Position numbers and translations under genes: made by a program. DNA of 29,822 bases from Candidatus Helarchaeota archaeon (GTDB taxonomy: Archaea; Asgardarchaeota; Lokiarchaeia; Helarchaeales; HEL-GB-A), in contig JABXJT010000056.1 of assembly GCA_013375455.1 (NCBI GenBank), positions 1 to 29,822 of the forward strand, given 5' to 3'. The notes below the pieces were generated by a model. That model did no database searches, was not told where the DNA came from, and was given only the letters and a program-made list of their open reading frames with translations. This document shows, piece by piece, positions 21,567-29,750 of the stretch. Numbering within the stretch: the first letter of the stretch is position 1; every line of letters starts with the position of its first letter.

Positions 21567-22876
21567 CAATTTAAGAGCGATAAATCAATCTCTTTGCGCC
21601 GTTTAAAACCTCCCTTTGGGTACGGGTGGTCTGTTTTATAGAGCTCTGCCATATAGGCTCCTAGAGGCACGTCTCTAAATTTGAAATGTTCCGGAGGACC
21701 AGGTTCAATTGTAATTTTTTCGTACTGCCGAGTCCCAAGTCCTATTTTTTCACCAATTTTTAATTGAATTTCTGTAGAAATACCCATTAAAGATGAGCCC
21801 ATTTGAAATTTTTCATCTCCTGCTTTGCCTACACCATATTCATCTGCCTGCGAGTTTGGAATTGCCGCAATTTCTGTCGCCATATCCACGCATAGAGCAT
21901 CAATTGCTACGGGATCAAGGGAGGCACACACCCCTAGATTAGGAATCATCGGGATGTCAGCCCAAGGAACGCAATCACACCAAGGTGTAATATCAATTGC
22001 ATAATTAATGAAACCTACCTTCCCTTCATCCTTGGTTTTCATACAAGCGAGGGCAGAATCTGCAATAGCCGCACTTGTTACTTCAAAATAACCATCCGGG
22101 ATGTTAAATACACCGCATGATAATGTTTTTAACATATGACACGTGCAACCCAAGCATAAATCTCGATTCCATTCCATGGAATCTTCAGTTAGAGTAATTG
22201 CCCCTTCGGGACATGCATTACTACAATAAAATGCTTTTTTACATTTCAAGCCTTTACACAACTTTGGTCGAAATATGGAATTTTGTAATCCGTAGATTGG
22301 ATGACGCCCTAAATGCAAGTTATATTTTCCCCGTTTGGACGCGCAGCCAACTCCAATATTTTTGATGGATCCTCCAATAGTTGCAATTGGATGGCCTTTA
22401 AAATGAGTCAAGACAATGAGAGCATCCGCATCGGCGATTTTTTGCGCAATATATTGTTCTAATAATACAAACCCTTCAGGCAGATCAACCCGCACGTCTT
22501 CTGTTCCTATTGCTCCATCTGCGATGACAATTGGACATCCCATTGTTTGAGGGGAAAATCCATTCATTGCAGCTGTATGAAGATAATCCTTCGCGGTTAC
22601 CCGATTGACATACTCATGGTAGGGAAGCGTTGTAGTATCAGTGACAAAAGGATTCCCACCTATCTCTTTTATCTTATCTATAATTGCGCGTAACAACACG
22701 GGACGTAGATATCCAGTGTTAAAGTATTCACCCATGTGCAATTTAACCGCGACACTATCTCCTTTCTCAATACAATCTTTGAGTCCGCCTTGTTCAAATA
22801 ACCACACGGCTTTTGCTGCTAAGCTCGTTTCGAAATTCATTGCTCGTGCATGCATAAAATAGACTTTAGAGGGCAT
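21566..22876 (-). CDS. DUF362 iron-sulfur protein
   Basis: This 436-aa protein belongs to the DUF362 (COG2006) family, whose biochemical role is not established. The N-terminal half has VAVKLHMGEY and ALIVLTHFKGHPIATIGGSIKNIGVG, both family marks. Counted from the in-frame GTG at 22885, a cysteine-rich insert follows: C210-x4-C215-x5-C221-x3-C225-P and C244-x2-C247-x-C249-x7-C257. It sits where relatives have two ferredoxin clusters, but the spacing differs from CxxCxxCxxxCP. The GVCASLDPVAIDALC block near 333-347 is another family signature. ATG 22876 is preferred because AGGTG lies eight bases upstream. The TGA stop lies within the TTCA of the IS605-type right end, so the last residues may have been altered by the insertion. 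It diverges from a CrtI-like flavoprotein gene. Confidence 0.85.
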   Translation of the reverse strand: MPSKVYFMHARAMNFETSLAAKAVWLFEQGGLKDCIEKGDSVAVKLHMGEYFNTGYLRPVLLRAIIDKIKEIGGNPFVTDTTTLPYHEYVNRVTAKDYLHTAAMNGFSPQTMGCPIVIADGAIGTEDVRVDLPEGFVLLEQYIAQKIADADALIVLTHFKGHPIATIGGSIKNIGVGCASKRGKYNLHLGRHPIYGLQNSIFRPKLCKGLKCKKAFYCSNACPEGAITLTEDSMEWNRDLCLGCTCHMLKTLSCGVFNIPDGYFEVTSAAIADSALACMKTKDEGKVGFINYAIDITPWCDCVPWADIPMIPNLGVCASLDPVAIDALCVDMATEIAAIPNSQADEYGVGKAGDEKFQMGSSLMGISTEIQLKIGEKIGLGTRQYEKITIEPGPPEHFKFRDVPLGAYMAELYKTDHPYPKGGFKRRKEIDLSLLN

Positions 22877-23000
22877 TCTGATCACACCTAAAATCCGAAG
22901 CGAAAACTAATTAATACGCCTTTAGATTTTGTTATAAATTGAATTTATTAGAGATTATTTAGTTTTCTAATAAGTACGTTTTTAAGAAGGGGACTAGAAA

Positions 23001-24515
23001 ATGACCGAGGAATATGATGTCATCATTATTGGAAGTGGTGTCGGTGGTACTGGCATCGGCGCAATATTAGCCAATGCAGGATTAAAGACTCTTATTTTAG
23101 AACGTAATAAACGCTTGGGTGGTGCTTGTAGCTCGTACGTGAAAGAAGGATTCACGATTGATGTAGCGTGTCATTATTTCTCACACTGCATAAAGGGGCG
23201 ATTTGGTAAAATTCTGAAACGAAGTGGCTTAGCTTATAAGAAAGACGGAAATCTTGTTTCTGATTATATAAAATTCAACAGCAATCTCGCCTCAAAGGGA
23301 CGTGTCAAATTCAAAGGCCGTCCTGGATATACACAAATGGGTTTTTCTATAACGGCATCCTCAACTCCCGCCACTAAACCAGATGAACCTAGCAACCTCG
23401 ATGAGAAAAAGACCGGCTTTAAGAAGAAAGAGCAGAAAGAACTCATTAATGTCATCGGCAACATGCTCCAAATGTCAAAGAAAAAAATCAGAGACTTAGC
23501 CGAACGCCAAATCGATTTGAAGTCGTGGGTAAACGAAATCACTACGAACAAAAAAGTTCATGATTTCGTTGCAATGATGTGTGGAACCTTTTTTACGATT
23601 CCTCCACGGATGGCAAGTGCTTCTGAATATATCATTTGCCTTCAGGAAACGGTCTTTTCAAATGATACGGGGTATCCCATCGGCGGATCTATTGCAATTC
23701 CTACAGCGTTTGCACAAGGTGTCTTAAAGCACGGAGGCGATGTTAGGACTGGCGTTGATGTATCAAAAATCATTATCGAAAACAATCGGGCAAAGGGGGT
23801 TGTTGCTAATGATGAAGAGATCCGTGGAAAAATTATCATAAGCAATGGTGGAATCAAACAGACCGTTTTACGCTTAGTAGGAGAGAGTTATTTTGAGAAA
23901 GATTATGTCCAACGTGTTAAAGGCCTAATTCCCTCCTATTCCGCATTGGCGTTTAAATTTGCCCTTAAAGAACCCCTGATTAAAGAAGATTTCGCTTTCG
24001 TTCAATTAACTCAAACTAAATTTGGCCCCTTAGCTGAAAAGGGCGAAGAGAAAAAAGCTCCAATGGCGGCTGCCTACTTAATGCCAATTCCCTCCAACAT
24101 GGATCCTAATCTTGCCCCACCAGGCAAGCAGCTCATAATCGTTGGAACAGCTGCGCCTCCCTTCGTAAAGAACTGGAAACGATGGGCTGATATTTACTAT
24201 CAGGATGTTCTTTCATTCTATCCTAAACTAGAAGATTTAACGGAATTTGTTGATATTACTACTCCAGTAGACATTGAAAATTACATAGGAAAGGAACGAG
24301 GTCCAGTTGAAGGCACAGCACTTACTCCCTCTCAATCAGGGAAAAACAGGATATCCTCAGAGCTACCTCTCGAAGATCTTTATGTCGTTGGGGATACTGC
24401 AGGGGTTGATACTCATGGCGTAGGGACCATGCTGGCTGCCGATAGTGCTCTTAAATGTGCAGATATCATTCTAAAAAAATATAAAAGCCTTGTTACAAAT
24501 CCAACGTTACAATAA
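23001..24515 (+). CDS. FAD-dependent oxidoreductase, CrtI/phytoene-desaturase-like
   Basis: The 504-aa flavoprotein belongs to the broad COG1233 amine-oxidase/phytoene-dehydrogenase family. It begins YDVIIIGSGVGGTGIGAILA (5-24), the FAD GxGxxG fold, with LERNKRLGGACSSY (33-46) as the ribose-binding and second FAD loop. It ends with DLYVVGDTAGVDTHGVGTMLAADSA, the classical C-terminal FAD contact. The middle (118-180, with a lysine-rich stretch) replaces the usual substrate domain and gives no clear hint. Relatives desaturate or reduce isoprenoid chains or act on unknown substrates; carotenoid synthesis is not supported by any neighbour. GGGGA lies about nine bases before ATG 23001. It shares a divergent promoter region with the DUF362 gene, a pairing that suggests an electron-transfer link, by inference only. 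Confidence 0.83.
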   Translation: MTEEYDVIIIGSGVGGTGIGAILANAGLKTLILERNKRLGGACSSYVKEGFTIDVACHYFSHCIKGRFGKILKRSGLAYKKDGNLVSDYIKFNSNLASKGRVKFKGRPGYTQMGFSITASSTPATKPDEPSNLDEKKTGFKKKEQKELINVIGNMLQMSKKKIRDLAERQIDLKSWVNEITTNKKVHDFVAMMCGTFFTIPPRMASASEYIICLQETVFSNDTGYPIGGSIAIPTAFAQGVLKHGGDVRTGVDVSKIIIENNRAKGVVANDEEIRGKIIISNGGIKQTVLRLVGESYFEKDYVQRVKGLIPSYSALAFKFALKEPLIKEDFAFVQLTQTKFGPLAEKGEEKKAPMAAAYLMPIPSNMDPNLAPPGKQLIIVGTAAPPFVKNWKRWADIYYQDVLSFYPKLEDLTEFVDITTPVDIENYIGKERGPVEGTALTPSQSGKNRISSELPLEDLYVVGDTAGVDTHGVGTMLAADSALKCADIILKKYKSLVTNPTLQ

Positions 24516-24563
24516 CTATCCTCTCATATATTGTTTAAATGAATTACCTTCTATCTTATGAGA

Positions 24564-24593
24564 TTTTTTTTCTAAATTTTTTCTCCTATTTTT
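24564..24593 (+). terminator. T-tract terminator after the CrtI-like gene
   Basis: Three successive T-runs (T8, T6 and T5, broken by short C/A stretches) lie about 50-80 bp after the stop at 24515. Clustered T-tracts of this kind are the normal archaeal terminator; no hairpin is needed. Confidence 0.5.
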
Positions 24594-24680
24594 GTCCGAA
24601 AAAACCTTCCCAAAAACATGGATTAATCTAAATGGATTTCGACAAATTTAAAGTTACACACATTGCCCCCACAGTATGAA

Positions 24681-24690
24681 CCTTTAAATC
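24681..24690 (+). promoter_or_regulatory. TATA-like box before the RPA gene
   Basis: CCTTTAAATC lies 42 bp before ATG 24727, placing transcription start near 24710. The leader would be about 15 bases and include GTGAG next to the start codon. Confidence 0.4.
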
Positions 24691-24726
24691 TCAAATGTCT
24701 TGTATAATAAATCAGAAGTTCGTGAG

Positions 24727-26490
24727 ATGGCACTTTTGAGAATGAACGTGAATCTTGAAGACGTTATCGACAAAATCATTAAGGAAGCGAAGAAGACTAA
24801 AAAAGAGATTTTGAAACGGATAGAAGCGAAGAAAGAAGATCTTGGTGGATTGATCACTGATGAAGGGGCAGCTTGTATTGTAGCAAAAGAATTAGGTGTA
24901 GAAGTTTTTGAAACCACGACATATAAACGAAAGCATATCAAGCTGAAGGATTTAACTGTTGGAATGAATGCGGTTTCAGTGATAGGACGCGTGACTGGTC
25001 TTTTTGATGTCCGAGAGTTCACTCGCAAAAAAACCGGGCAAATGGGTGCAGTTGGAAAATTTTTATTACAAGATCCAACTGACCAAATAATGGTAGTGCT
25101 ATGGAATGAACAGACAAAACTCATATCTGAGAATAAGCTTGAGGAAAACGAGATTGTCGAAATTAAAAATGCGTACGTTAAAGCTGGACTTGGAAATCAA
25201 TTGGAGCTTCATTTAAGCAGACAAGGTATGATAGAACAAAATCTAAAAGGCGTCGATTTAGCTGAATTTGAGGACCTCCCTGCCCATGCTAGCTTTATTC
25301 AAATCAACCAACTCCAATACCCCATGACTGGGAATTTTATAGGTAAAATTCAATGGAAATCAAATATTACCACTTTTGAAAAGAAAGGTGGACAGGGCAG
25401 TGTAGCCAGCCTCACCATTTTCGATGCCACTGGACAAACGCGAGTTGCTCTTTGGGGAAAACATGCTTCATTCGTGGATCAGGTGGAAATTAACGATGTT
25501 GTTAAAATTATTAATGGCTATACTCGCCAAGGGCAAGAAGGTTCGATTGAACTTCACGTGGGTGGGAATTCAAGAATTTTAAAGGAAACCTCAAAAACTT
25601 TAGATCTCCCAGATGCACCGCCGGTTCCATCACTCAGATCTAGCATGGTCGAGGTAAAAATTGAGGTACTAACCCCTCAAACCAGAAATTTCAAAGTTAC
25701 TGGCAAAATAATGGAAATGGCTGAGCCACGCGCCGTTAATGTTAAAGACACTGCCCACCGGGTTTGTGATACGTTATTTGCCGATGAAACGGGGTGCATT
25801 TCCCTTTCAATTTGGGATGATGATATTGAAAAAGTGCAGAAAAATAAGACCTACACCTTAGAAAACGGATATGTTTCTGTTTTTCGTAGAAGCCTCAAAT
25901 TAAATGTGGGTAGATATGGAACGCTGATACCCAGTGATACTAAAATTACCAAGGTAAACCGAAAAAATAACCTCTCTGAGAAAGAGCTCGAAGCAGCACG
26001 AAAGCCCATCATCAATATCTCAAAAAATGACAACGCAGAAATCCTCGGAACGATTGTATCCATCCCAGAAAAGAAACCTATCTACCAAAGTTGCCCAAAT
26101 TGCTTCAAGAAAGTAACTCAAATTGATGAAACATCTTGGAACTGTGAACGTTGTGGAACGCTTCCGAGTCCTGTTCCACGAATGCTCTGGTCTTTCATCC
26201 TTGATGATGGAACTGAGACCCTTCGAGTTACTGTAGGGGGTAAAGTCGCCGAAGAACTTCTTGAAATGACAACTGCTGAAGCGCAAAAAATGATTGAAAA
26301 GGAATTAATCGAGCAATACCCATTGATCCTCAAATCAAAGGAACTTCTTGGGAAAAAAATCATCGTTAGAGGAAATATCCGCTATAATTCCTTTAGTAAT
26401 AACTTAGATCTCATGGCAAATAATATTGATTCCCCTAATTCTCGTAATGAACTTTCTAAAATACTTGCACGCGTGGAAAATTATATCTAA
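24727..26490 (+). CDS. Replication protein A, single-chain archaeal type (OB folds and zinc finger)
   Basis: The product, about 587 aa, binds single-stranded DNA during replication and repair. Numbers here count from the in-frame TTG at 24700. A helical N-terminal domain (19-70) with the ...DEGAACIVAKELGVEV motif, common to archaeal RPA, is followed by OB folds at about 87-175, 205-292 and 328-412. A fourth, at about 445-570, carries the inserted C4 zinc finger CPNCFKK...WNCERCG (Cys465, 468, 482, 485). Each OB fold shows the V-x-G-x-I/V start and a V/A-LW strand (MVVLWNE, RVALWGK, LSIWDDD). The ~600-aa, four-OB layout matches the single-subunit RPAs of some methanogens rather than heterotrimeric RPA. 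ATG 24727 is chosen over TTG 24700 because GTGAG directly precedes it. It is flanked by T-tracts on both sides and is probably monocistronic. Confidence 0.92.
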   Translation: MALLRMNVNLEDVIDKIIKEAKKTKKEILKRIEAKKEDLGGLITDEGAACIVAKELGVEVFETTTYKRKHIKLKDLTVGMNAVSVIGRVTGLFDVREFTRKKTGQMGAVGKFLLQDPTDQIMVVLWNEQTKLISENKLEENEIVEIKNAYVKAGLGNQLELHLSRQGMIEQNLKGVDLAEFEDLPAHASFIQINQLQYPMTGNFIGKIQWKSNITTFEKKGGQGSVASLTIFDATGQTRVALWGKHASFVDQVEINDVVKIINGYTRQGQEGSIELHVGGNSRILKETSKTLDLPDAPPVPSLRSSMVEVKIEVLTPQTRNFKVTGKIMEMAEPRAVNVKDTAHRVCDTLFADETGCISLSIWDDDIEKVQKNKTYTLENGYVSVFRRSLKLNVGRYGTLIPSDTKITKVNRKNNLSEKELEAARKPIINISKNDNAEILGTIVSIPEKKPIYQSCPNCFKKVTQIDETSWNCERCGTLPSPVPRMLWSFILDDGTETLRVTVGGKVAEELLEMTTAEAQKMIEKELIEQYPLILKSKELLGKKIIVRGNIRYNSFSNNLDLMANNIDSPNSRNELSKILARVENYI

Positions 26491-26564
26491 TATCATTTTA
26501 ATCCAAAATATCAAATCTTGTCCAAAGAACTCGTTTATTTTTGAATTCTTTTGCGAAATCTCCT

Positions 26565-26572
26565 CTTTTTTT
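26565..26572 (+). terminator. T-tract terminator after RPA
   Basis: A run of T preceded by pyrimidines, 75 bp after the RPA stop codon, fits the archaeal terminator pattern. Confidence 0.45.
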
Positions 26573-26830
26573 ATCGATTAAAAATCATTAAACAATTCAA
26601 TATCCCGACACGTCAAAATAGTCTGAACCCTCCCCTAATTTCCTCTCATTTCAATTGTTACTTGAAATTTGTCCGAAGAGCCATTTTTCTCTAAATTAAT
26701 TAAAATTTATTTGATTGCGTTGATCTTTTCTATATCATAAAAAAAAATACTATCGCTAATAGTTGGCTTGATTGAGTGTGGAATTGTATATGGATTCAAA
26801 AACCGATTAAATTTAAGCCCTTTTTCAAAA

Positions 26831-26840
26831 TTTTTAAATA
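26831..26840 (+). promoter_or_regulatory. TATA-like box for the TPR/SCP2 membrane protein gene
   Basis: TTTTTAAATA is the best TATA-like sequence upstream of 26936. Transcription would start near 26862 and leave a leader of about 75-90 bases, long for an archaeal message and able to carry regulation. Confidence 0.4.
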
Positions 26841-26935
26841 CTCGATGAAAGTAAAGAAATATCAATCAAATTCTTAAACATCTCGTCAAATAATCCGAAA
26901 ATCCTGTCGATTTCATTTGTTGAAGGAATATTTTA

Positions 26936-29677
26936 GTGGATGAAGGTTTTGTTATGGTTGAAAGGGAGAAAACTCCACTTTCGGAAGAAGAACAGCGACG
27001 TAAATTGGAGACAGAACGGAAGGACCTAGAAGAACAGCGCAGAACGCTTTTAGCCGAAGCAGAAGGGTACGAAGCTAACGAGGAATACGCCAATGCGGGC
27101 AATTCATACCAAAAAGCGGCAGATATCTCCAATAAGCTTGGAGAAAAGGACCGTTCGAAGATCTTTTCTGAAAAAGTAAAAGAGATGCGTAAAAAGGAAA
27201 TTGAAACGCGAAAAGCAACAGAAATTGAAAGGAAGAAGGAAGTTGTTGAAAAAGAACGTGACGAACTGTTAGAGCAGGCGGATATTGCAACCCAAGAAGG
27301 TCGATTTGACGATTCTGTTCGAAATTATGAACAAGCCATTGAACTTTCAAAACAAATCGGCGATAAAGATTTCGTTAGGCAATATAGTAAGACATTAAAA
27401 GAACTTAAGGAAAGGAAAGCTGAGCTTATCAGGCGATTTCAGGCTGAGAAAGAAATCCGAAAATTGGAACAAGACCGTCGGGAAATACTACGCCGTGCGG
27501 AAGATGCCGTGTCTAAAGAAGATTACATGCGGGCTAGCAAGTTTTACAAAGATGCAGTAGTCCTCTCCGATAAAATGGGTCAACGAGAACGTTCCGAAAT
27601 GTTTGCCTCTCGCGCTAAAGAGATGCTTGAAATTGCTGAAGATATAAAAAAGCGCGAAGAAGAGGAAAGAGCTCGCGCTGAGATGGAATCCAAACGCATC
27701 GATCTGGAGGATAAAAGGGCACGATCACTTGCAAGCGCAGAAGCCGCACTAGAAAAAGGTAATTTTAAATCGGCGGCAACTGCATATGAGACCGCTGCAA
27801 AACTATCTCTCGATTTAGGTGAAAAAGAAGTCGCCACAGGATTTACAGCACAAGCTCGGGATATTCGCGAGAAAGAACCTGAACTTAGAAGAGAATTTCG
27901 AGAAGAGAAACGTCGCGTCAAAATTAGAAAAGAACAAGATCGACTTCTTGGGCGTGCGGATAAATTTCTAGAACGTGAGGAGTTCCTTGAAGCCAGCAGA
28001 ATCTACGTAAGGTCTGCTGAACTTTCTAAAGATGTAGGTGAGAAAGATCGCGCTAAAGAATTTGATTTACGGGCTGATGAATGCCGCAGAAAAGAAAAAG
28101 AAAAGCGTGATGAGCTGCTCGATCGCTCCGCCAAGGCATTGCGAGCTGTGATAACCCTTCGTCTAATGGAACCTGCCGTGGCTTCGAGAGTTTTTGCCTG
28201 GGATGAACTCACCGCGGTTGTTAAAATATGGGATATCGGATCGGTTACTCTTAATTTCAAAGAAGGAGAAGCTACCATAACCCGTGGTGAAGCCGCAAAG
28301 TACGACATTCTACTAGAAGGAACGAGTGAAAATGTCATGAATTATTGTTCCGGCAGATATAGCCATCGCACTATGGCAAAATGGCGTGGTAAAGTTCGAA
28401 CCCGGGGTAAAAAAGGATACCGTTCAAGATTGGAATTTATATTATGCTTACCCCCTCTGGAGAAAGAAGTCGAAAAACAGTACGTGCATGCGACCATTTT
28501 CGTTGGTATCATGACAGGTATTCTTGCGTTTTTAGTTTTTATCTATTTGAATCCCGCCCTAGTTGGGTCGTTTATCAGTCAGTCTTTTAAAGATATTGCA
28601 GATTTAATACTTGCGGGCGGTGGAGGAAGCCTAGATCCTTTTTTGGGTTGGCTGGCCTCTTTTTTACAAACATTTCCATCTTGGGCCATAATCTTTTTCC
28701 TTTACAGTCCAGGAGTCATACTTCTATCAATCTTTATTCTATATTATTTCATTCAGCGACTTCGATTTGAGGGTGAAAAGAAACGCAAGACCAAGGAAAG
28801 AAAACGTGTTATTCGCAGGGCAATAGTAAGCCAAGCGGAATCATCATACAAAGATGGGCGATTTATTGATGCGGCTCGGTTATGGCAAAAAGCCGCCCTC
28901 ATCTCCGTGGAACTGGCTGATGAAGATCGCGCTGCTGAATATGCAGTTCGTGCCCATGCCTTGCGGGGAAAAACAACTGAGCTGAAGAAAAAATGGAAGA
29001 TTGAACGGAAAACAGAACTGGAGGCAAAGATGCGTAAAGAGATGACCTCACGAAGGGATACATTAGAAACAGAGCGCAAAAAGATTTTAGAAGAAGCTGC
29101 AGTTGCAGAAGATTCTGGCAATTTACTTGAGGCATCTCGCGCTTATAAGTTAGCAAGCAAGCTCTCCCTGGAAATCGGTGAAAAAGAAAGGGCACGCGAG
29201 TTGAGTGAAAAATCTAAAGAATCGAAGCGTCGTGAAGCAGACATGCGCCGGAGACGAAAGACAGAAGTCGCACGTATTCGCGAGAGTGAGAAGATTGAAA
29301 AATTTGATACTCAAATGAAAGAGGCCATGGAGATCGCAGAAGTAGCCCTAGGGGAGGAACGGTGGGACGATGCCATCAAGTATTATACGATGGTCGTACG
29401 TTTTGCCGGTGAAATGGGTGACAAAGAGCGTGCAAAAGCATTCGAAGCTAAGGTTGTCGAGATTCAAAAGAAAGCAGAATTAGAAGCTAAACGCGAAAAA
29501 CTTGAAGAAAAACGCCGCCTGGTGATCATTGAAGCCGAAGCAGCTAATGCAGATGGAAATATCGCTAAGGCTGCTAATCTCTATGAGGAAGCTGGACGAA
29601 TTTCTCTCGATCTCGGAGAAAAAGACGTCGCGGAAGGATTCAAGGCGACTGCAGCCGAATTGCGAAGTCGTCGTTAA
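26936..29677 (+). CDS. TPR-like repeat membrane protein with SCP2-like core
   Basis: The 913-aa protein has an unusual symmetric layout. Five helical-hairpin repeats (about 38-90, 108-158, 184-235, 263-313, 335-385) are joined by highly charged Glu/Lys/Arg linkers. A globular core (395-505; ILLEGTSENVMNYCSGR, AKWRGKVRTRG) resembles an SCP2 domain. Two membrane helices (about 517-540, 582-606) flank an amphipathic stretch, and four more repeats follow (628-678, 714-764, 794-845, 861-911). Each repeat reads roughly A-x-GxxxxAaxxYxxAaxLSxxLGeKdxA, a TPR pattern. With two membrane helices both arms face the same side, probably the cytosol. The start may be GTG 26936 (AGGA eight bases upstream) or ATG 26954. 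Inferred role: a membrane-bound scaffold, perhaps lipid-sensing. The linkers may form coiled coils or stable single helices. No enzyme motif is visible. Confidence 0.82.
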   Translation: MDEGFVMVEREKTPLSEEEQRRKLETERKDLEEQRRTLLAEAEGYEANEEYANAGNSYQKAADISNKLGEKDRSKIFSEKVKEMRKKEIETRKATEIERKKEVVEKERDELLEQADIATQEGRFDDSVRNYEQAIELSKQIGDKDFVRQYSKTLKELKERKAELIRRFQAEKEIRKLEQDRREILRRAEDAVSKEDYMRASKFYKDAVVLSDKMGQRERSEMFASRAKEMLEIAEDIKKREEEERARAEMESKRIDLEDKRARSLASAEAALEKGNFKSAATAYETAAKLSLDLGEKEVATGFTAQARDIREKEPELRREFREEKRRVKIRKEQDRLLGRADKFLEREEFLEASRIYVRSAELSKDVGEKDRAKEFDLRADECRRKEKEKRDELLDRSAKALRAVITLRLMEPAVASRVFAWDELTAVVKIWDIGSVTLNFKEGEATITRGEAAKYDILLEGTSENVMNYCSGRYSHRTMAKWRGKVRTRGKKGYRSRLEFILCLPPLEKEVEKQYVHATIFVGIMTGILAFLVFIYLNPALVGSFISQSFKDIADLILAGGGGSLDPFLGWLASFLQTFPSWAIIFFLYSPGVILLSIFILYYFIQRLRFEGEKKRKTKERKRVIRRAIVSQAESSYKDGRFIDAARLWQKAALISVELADEDRAAEYAVRAHALRGKTTELKKKWKIERKTELEAKMRKEMTSRRDTLETERKKILEEAAVAEDSGNLLEASRAYKLASKLSLEIGEKERARELSEKSKESKRREADMRRRRKTEVARIRESEKIEKFDTQMKEAMEIAEVALGEERWDDAIKYYTMVVRFAGEMGDKERAKAFEAKVVEIQKKAELEAKREKLEEKRRLVIIEAEAANADGNIAKAANLYEEAGRISLDLGEKDVAEGFKATAAELRSRR

Positions 29678-29738
29678 ACCCTCTCCTTTTTAAATTCATG
29701 ATCTAATTTTCTTTATATGAAGCTTTTTTCAACTTATT

Positions 29739-29744
29739 GGAGGT
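29739..29744 (+). promoter_or_regulatory. Strong ribosome-binding site deciding a TTG start
   Basis: GGAGGT lies six bases before TTG 29751. There is no ATG nearby, so this site fixes the unusual start of the next gene. A TATA-like CTTTATATG (29711-29719) lies upstream. Confidence 0.6.
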
Positions 29745-29750
29745 CCTTCT

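Larger units (their letters stand above)
21281..21570 (+). mobile_element. Decayed IS200/IS605-type element (solo ends, MITE-like)
   Basis: About 290 bp between two convergent genes looks like an IS200/IS605-family element with its core removed. The left part has a hairpin at 21300-21319 (CCGCTCC/GGAAGTGG around a TTTA loop, one mismatch). The right part has a hairpin at 21544-21559 (ACTGCC/GGCAGT, perfect, TTTA loop) followed by GGTAGTTCA, an end commonly seen in this family. Subterminal hairpins, rather than terminal inverted repeats, are the family's mark. Just before the right hairpin, a TnpB-like C-terminal frame survives. No TnpA and no TnpB nuclease core remain. The exact outer borders are uncertain by about 10 bp. 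The right end supplies the stop codon of the minus-strand DUF362 gene. Confidence 0.65.
26491..26935 (+). other. Long AT-rich intergenic region
   Basis: This 445-bp gap has no credible gene. It contains a T-tract (26565-26572, CCTCTTTTTTTA) that probably ends the RPA transcript, several further T- and A-runs, and near its right end a TATA-like box (26831-26840). I found no tRNA, no clear hairpin and no tandem repeat in it. Confidence 0.6.

Noticed and set aside
21281..21570. The gap as a riboswitch or tRNA-like gene
   Set aside because: No cloverleaf or T-loop sequence is present; the right-end hairpin and the TnpB-like tail explain the structure better.
23001..24515. CrtI-like protein as evidence for carotenoid synthesis
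   Set aside because: No phytoene synthase or other carotenoid gene is nearby, and the family is broad, so only the flavoprotein class is supported.
26491..26935. A small gene or RNA in the 445-bp gap
   Set aside because: Only very short frames and A/T runs are present; no ribosome site, hairpin or tRNA signature was found.
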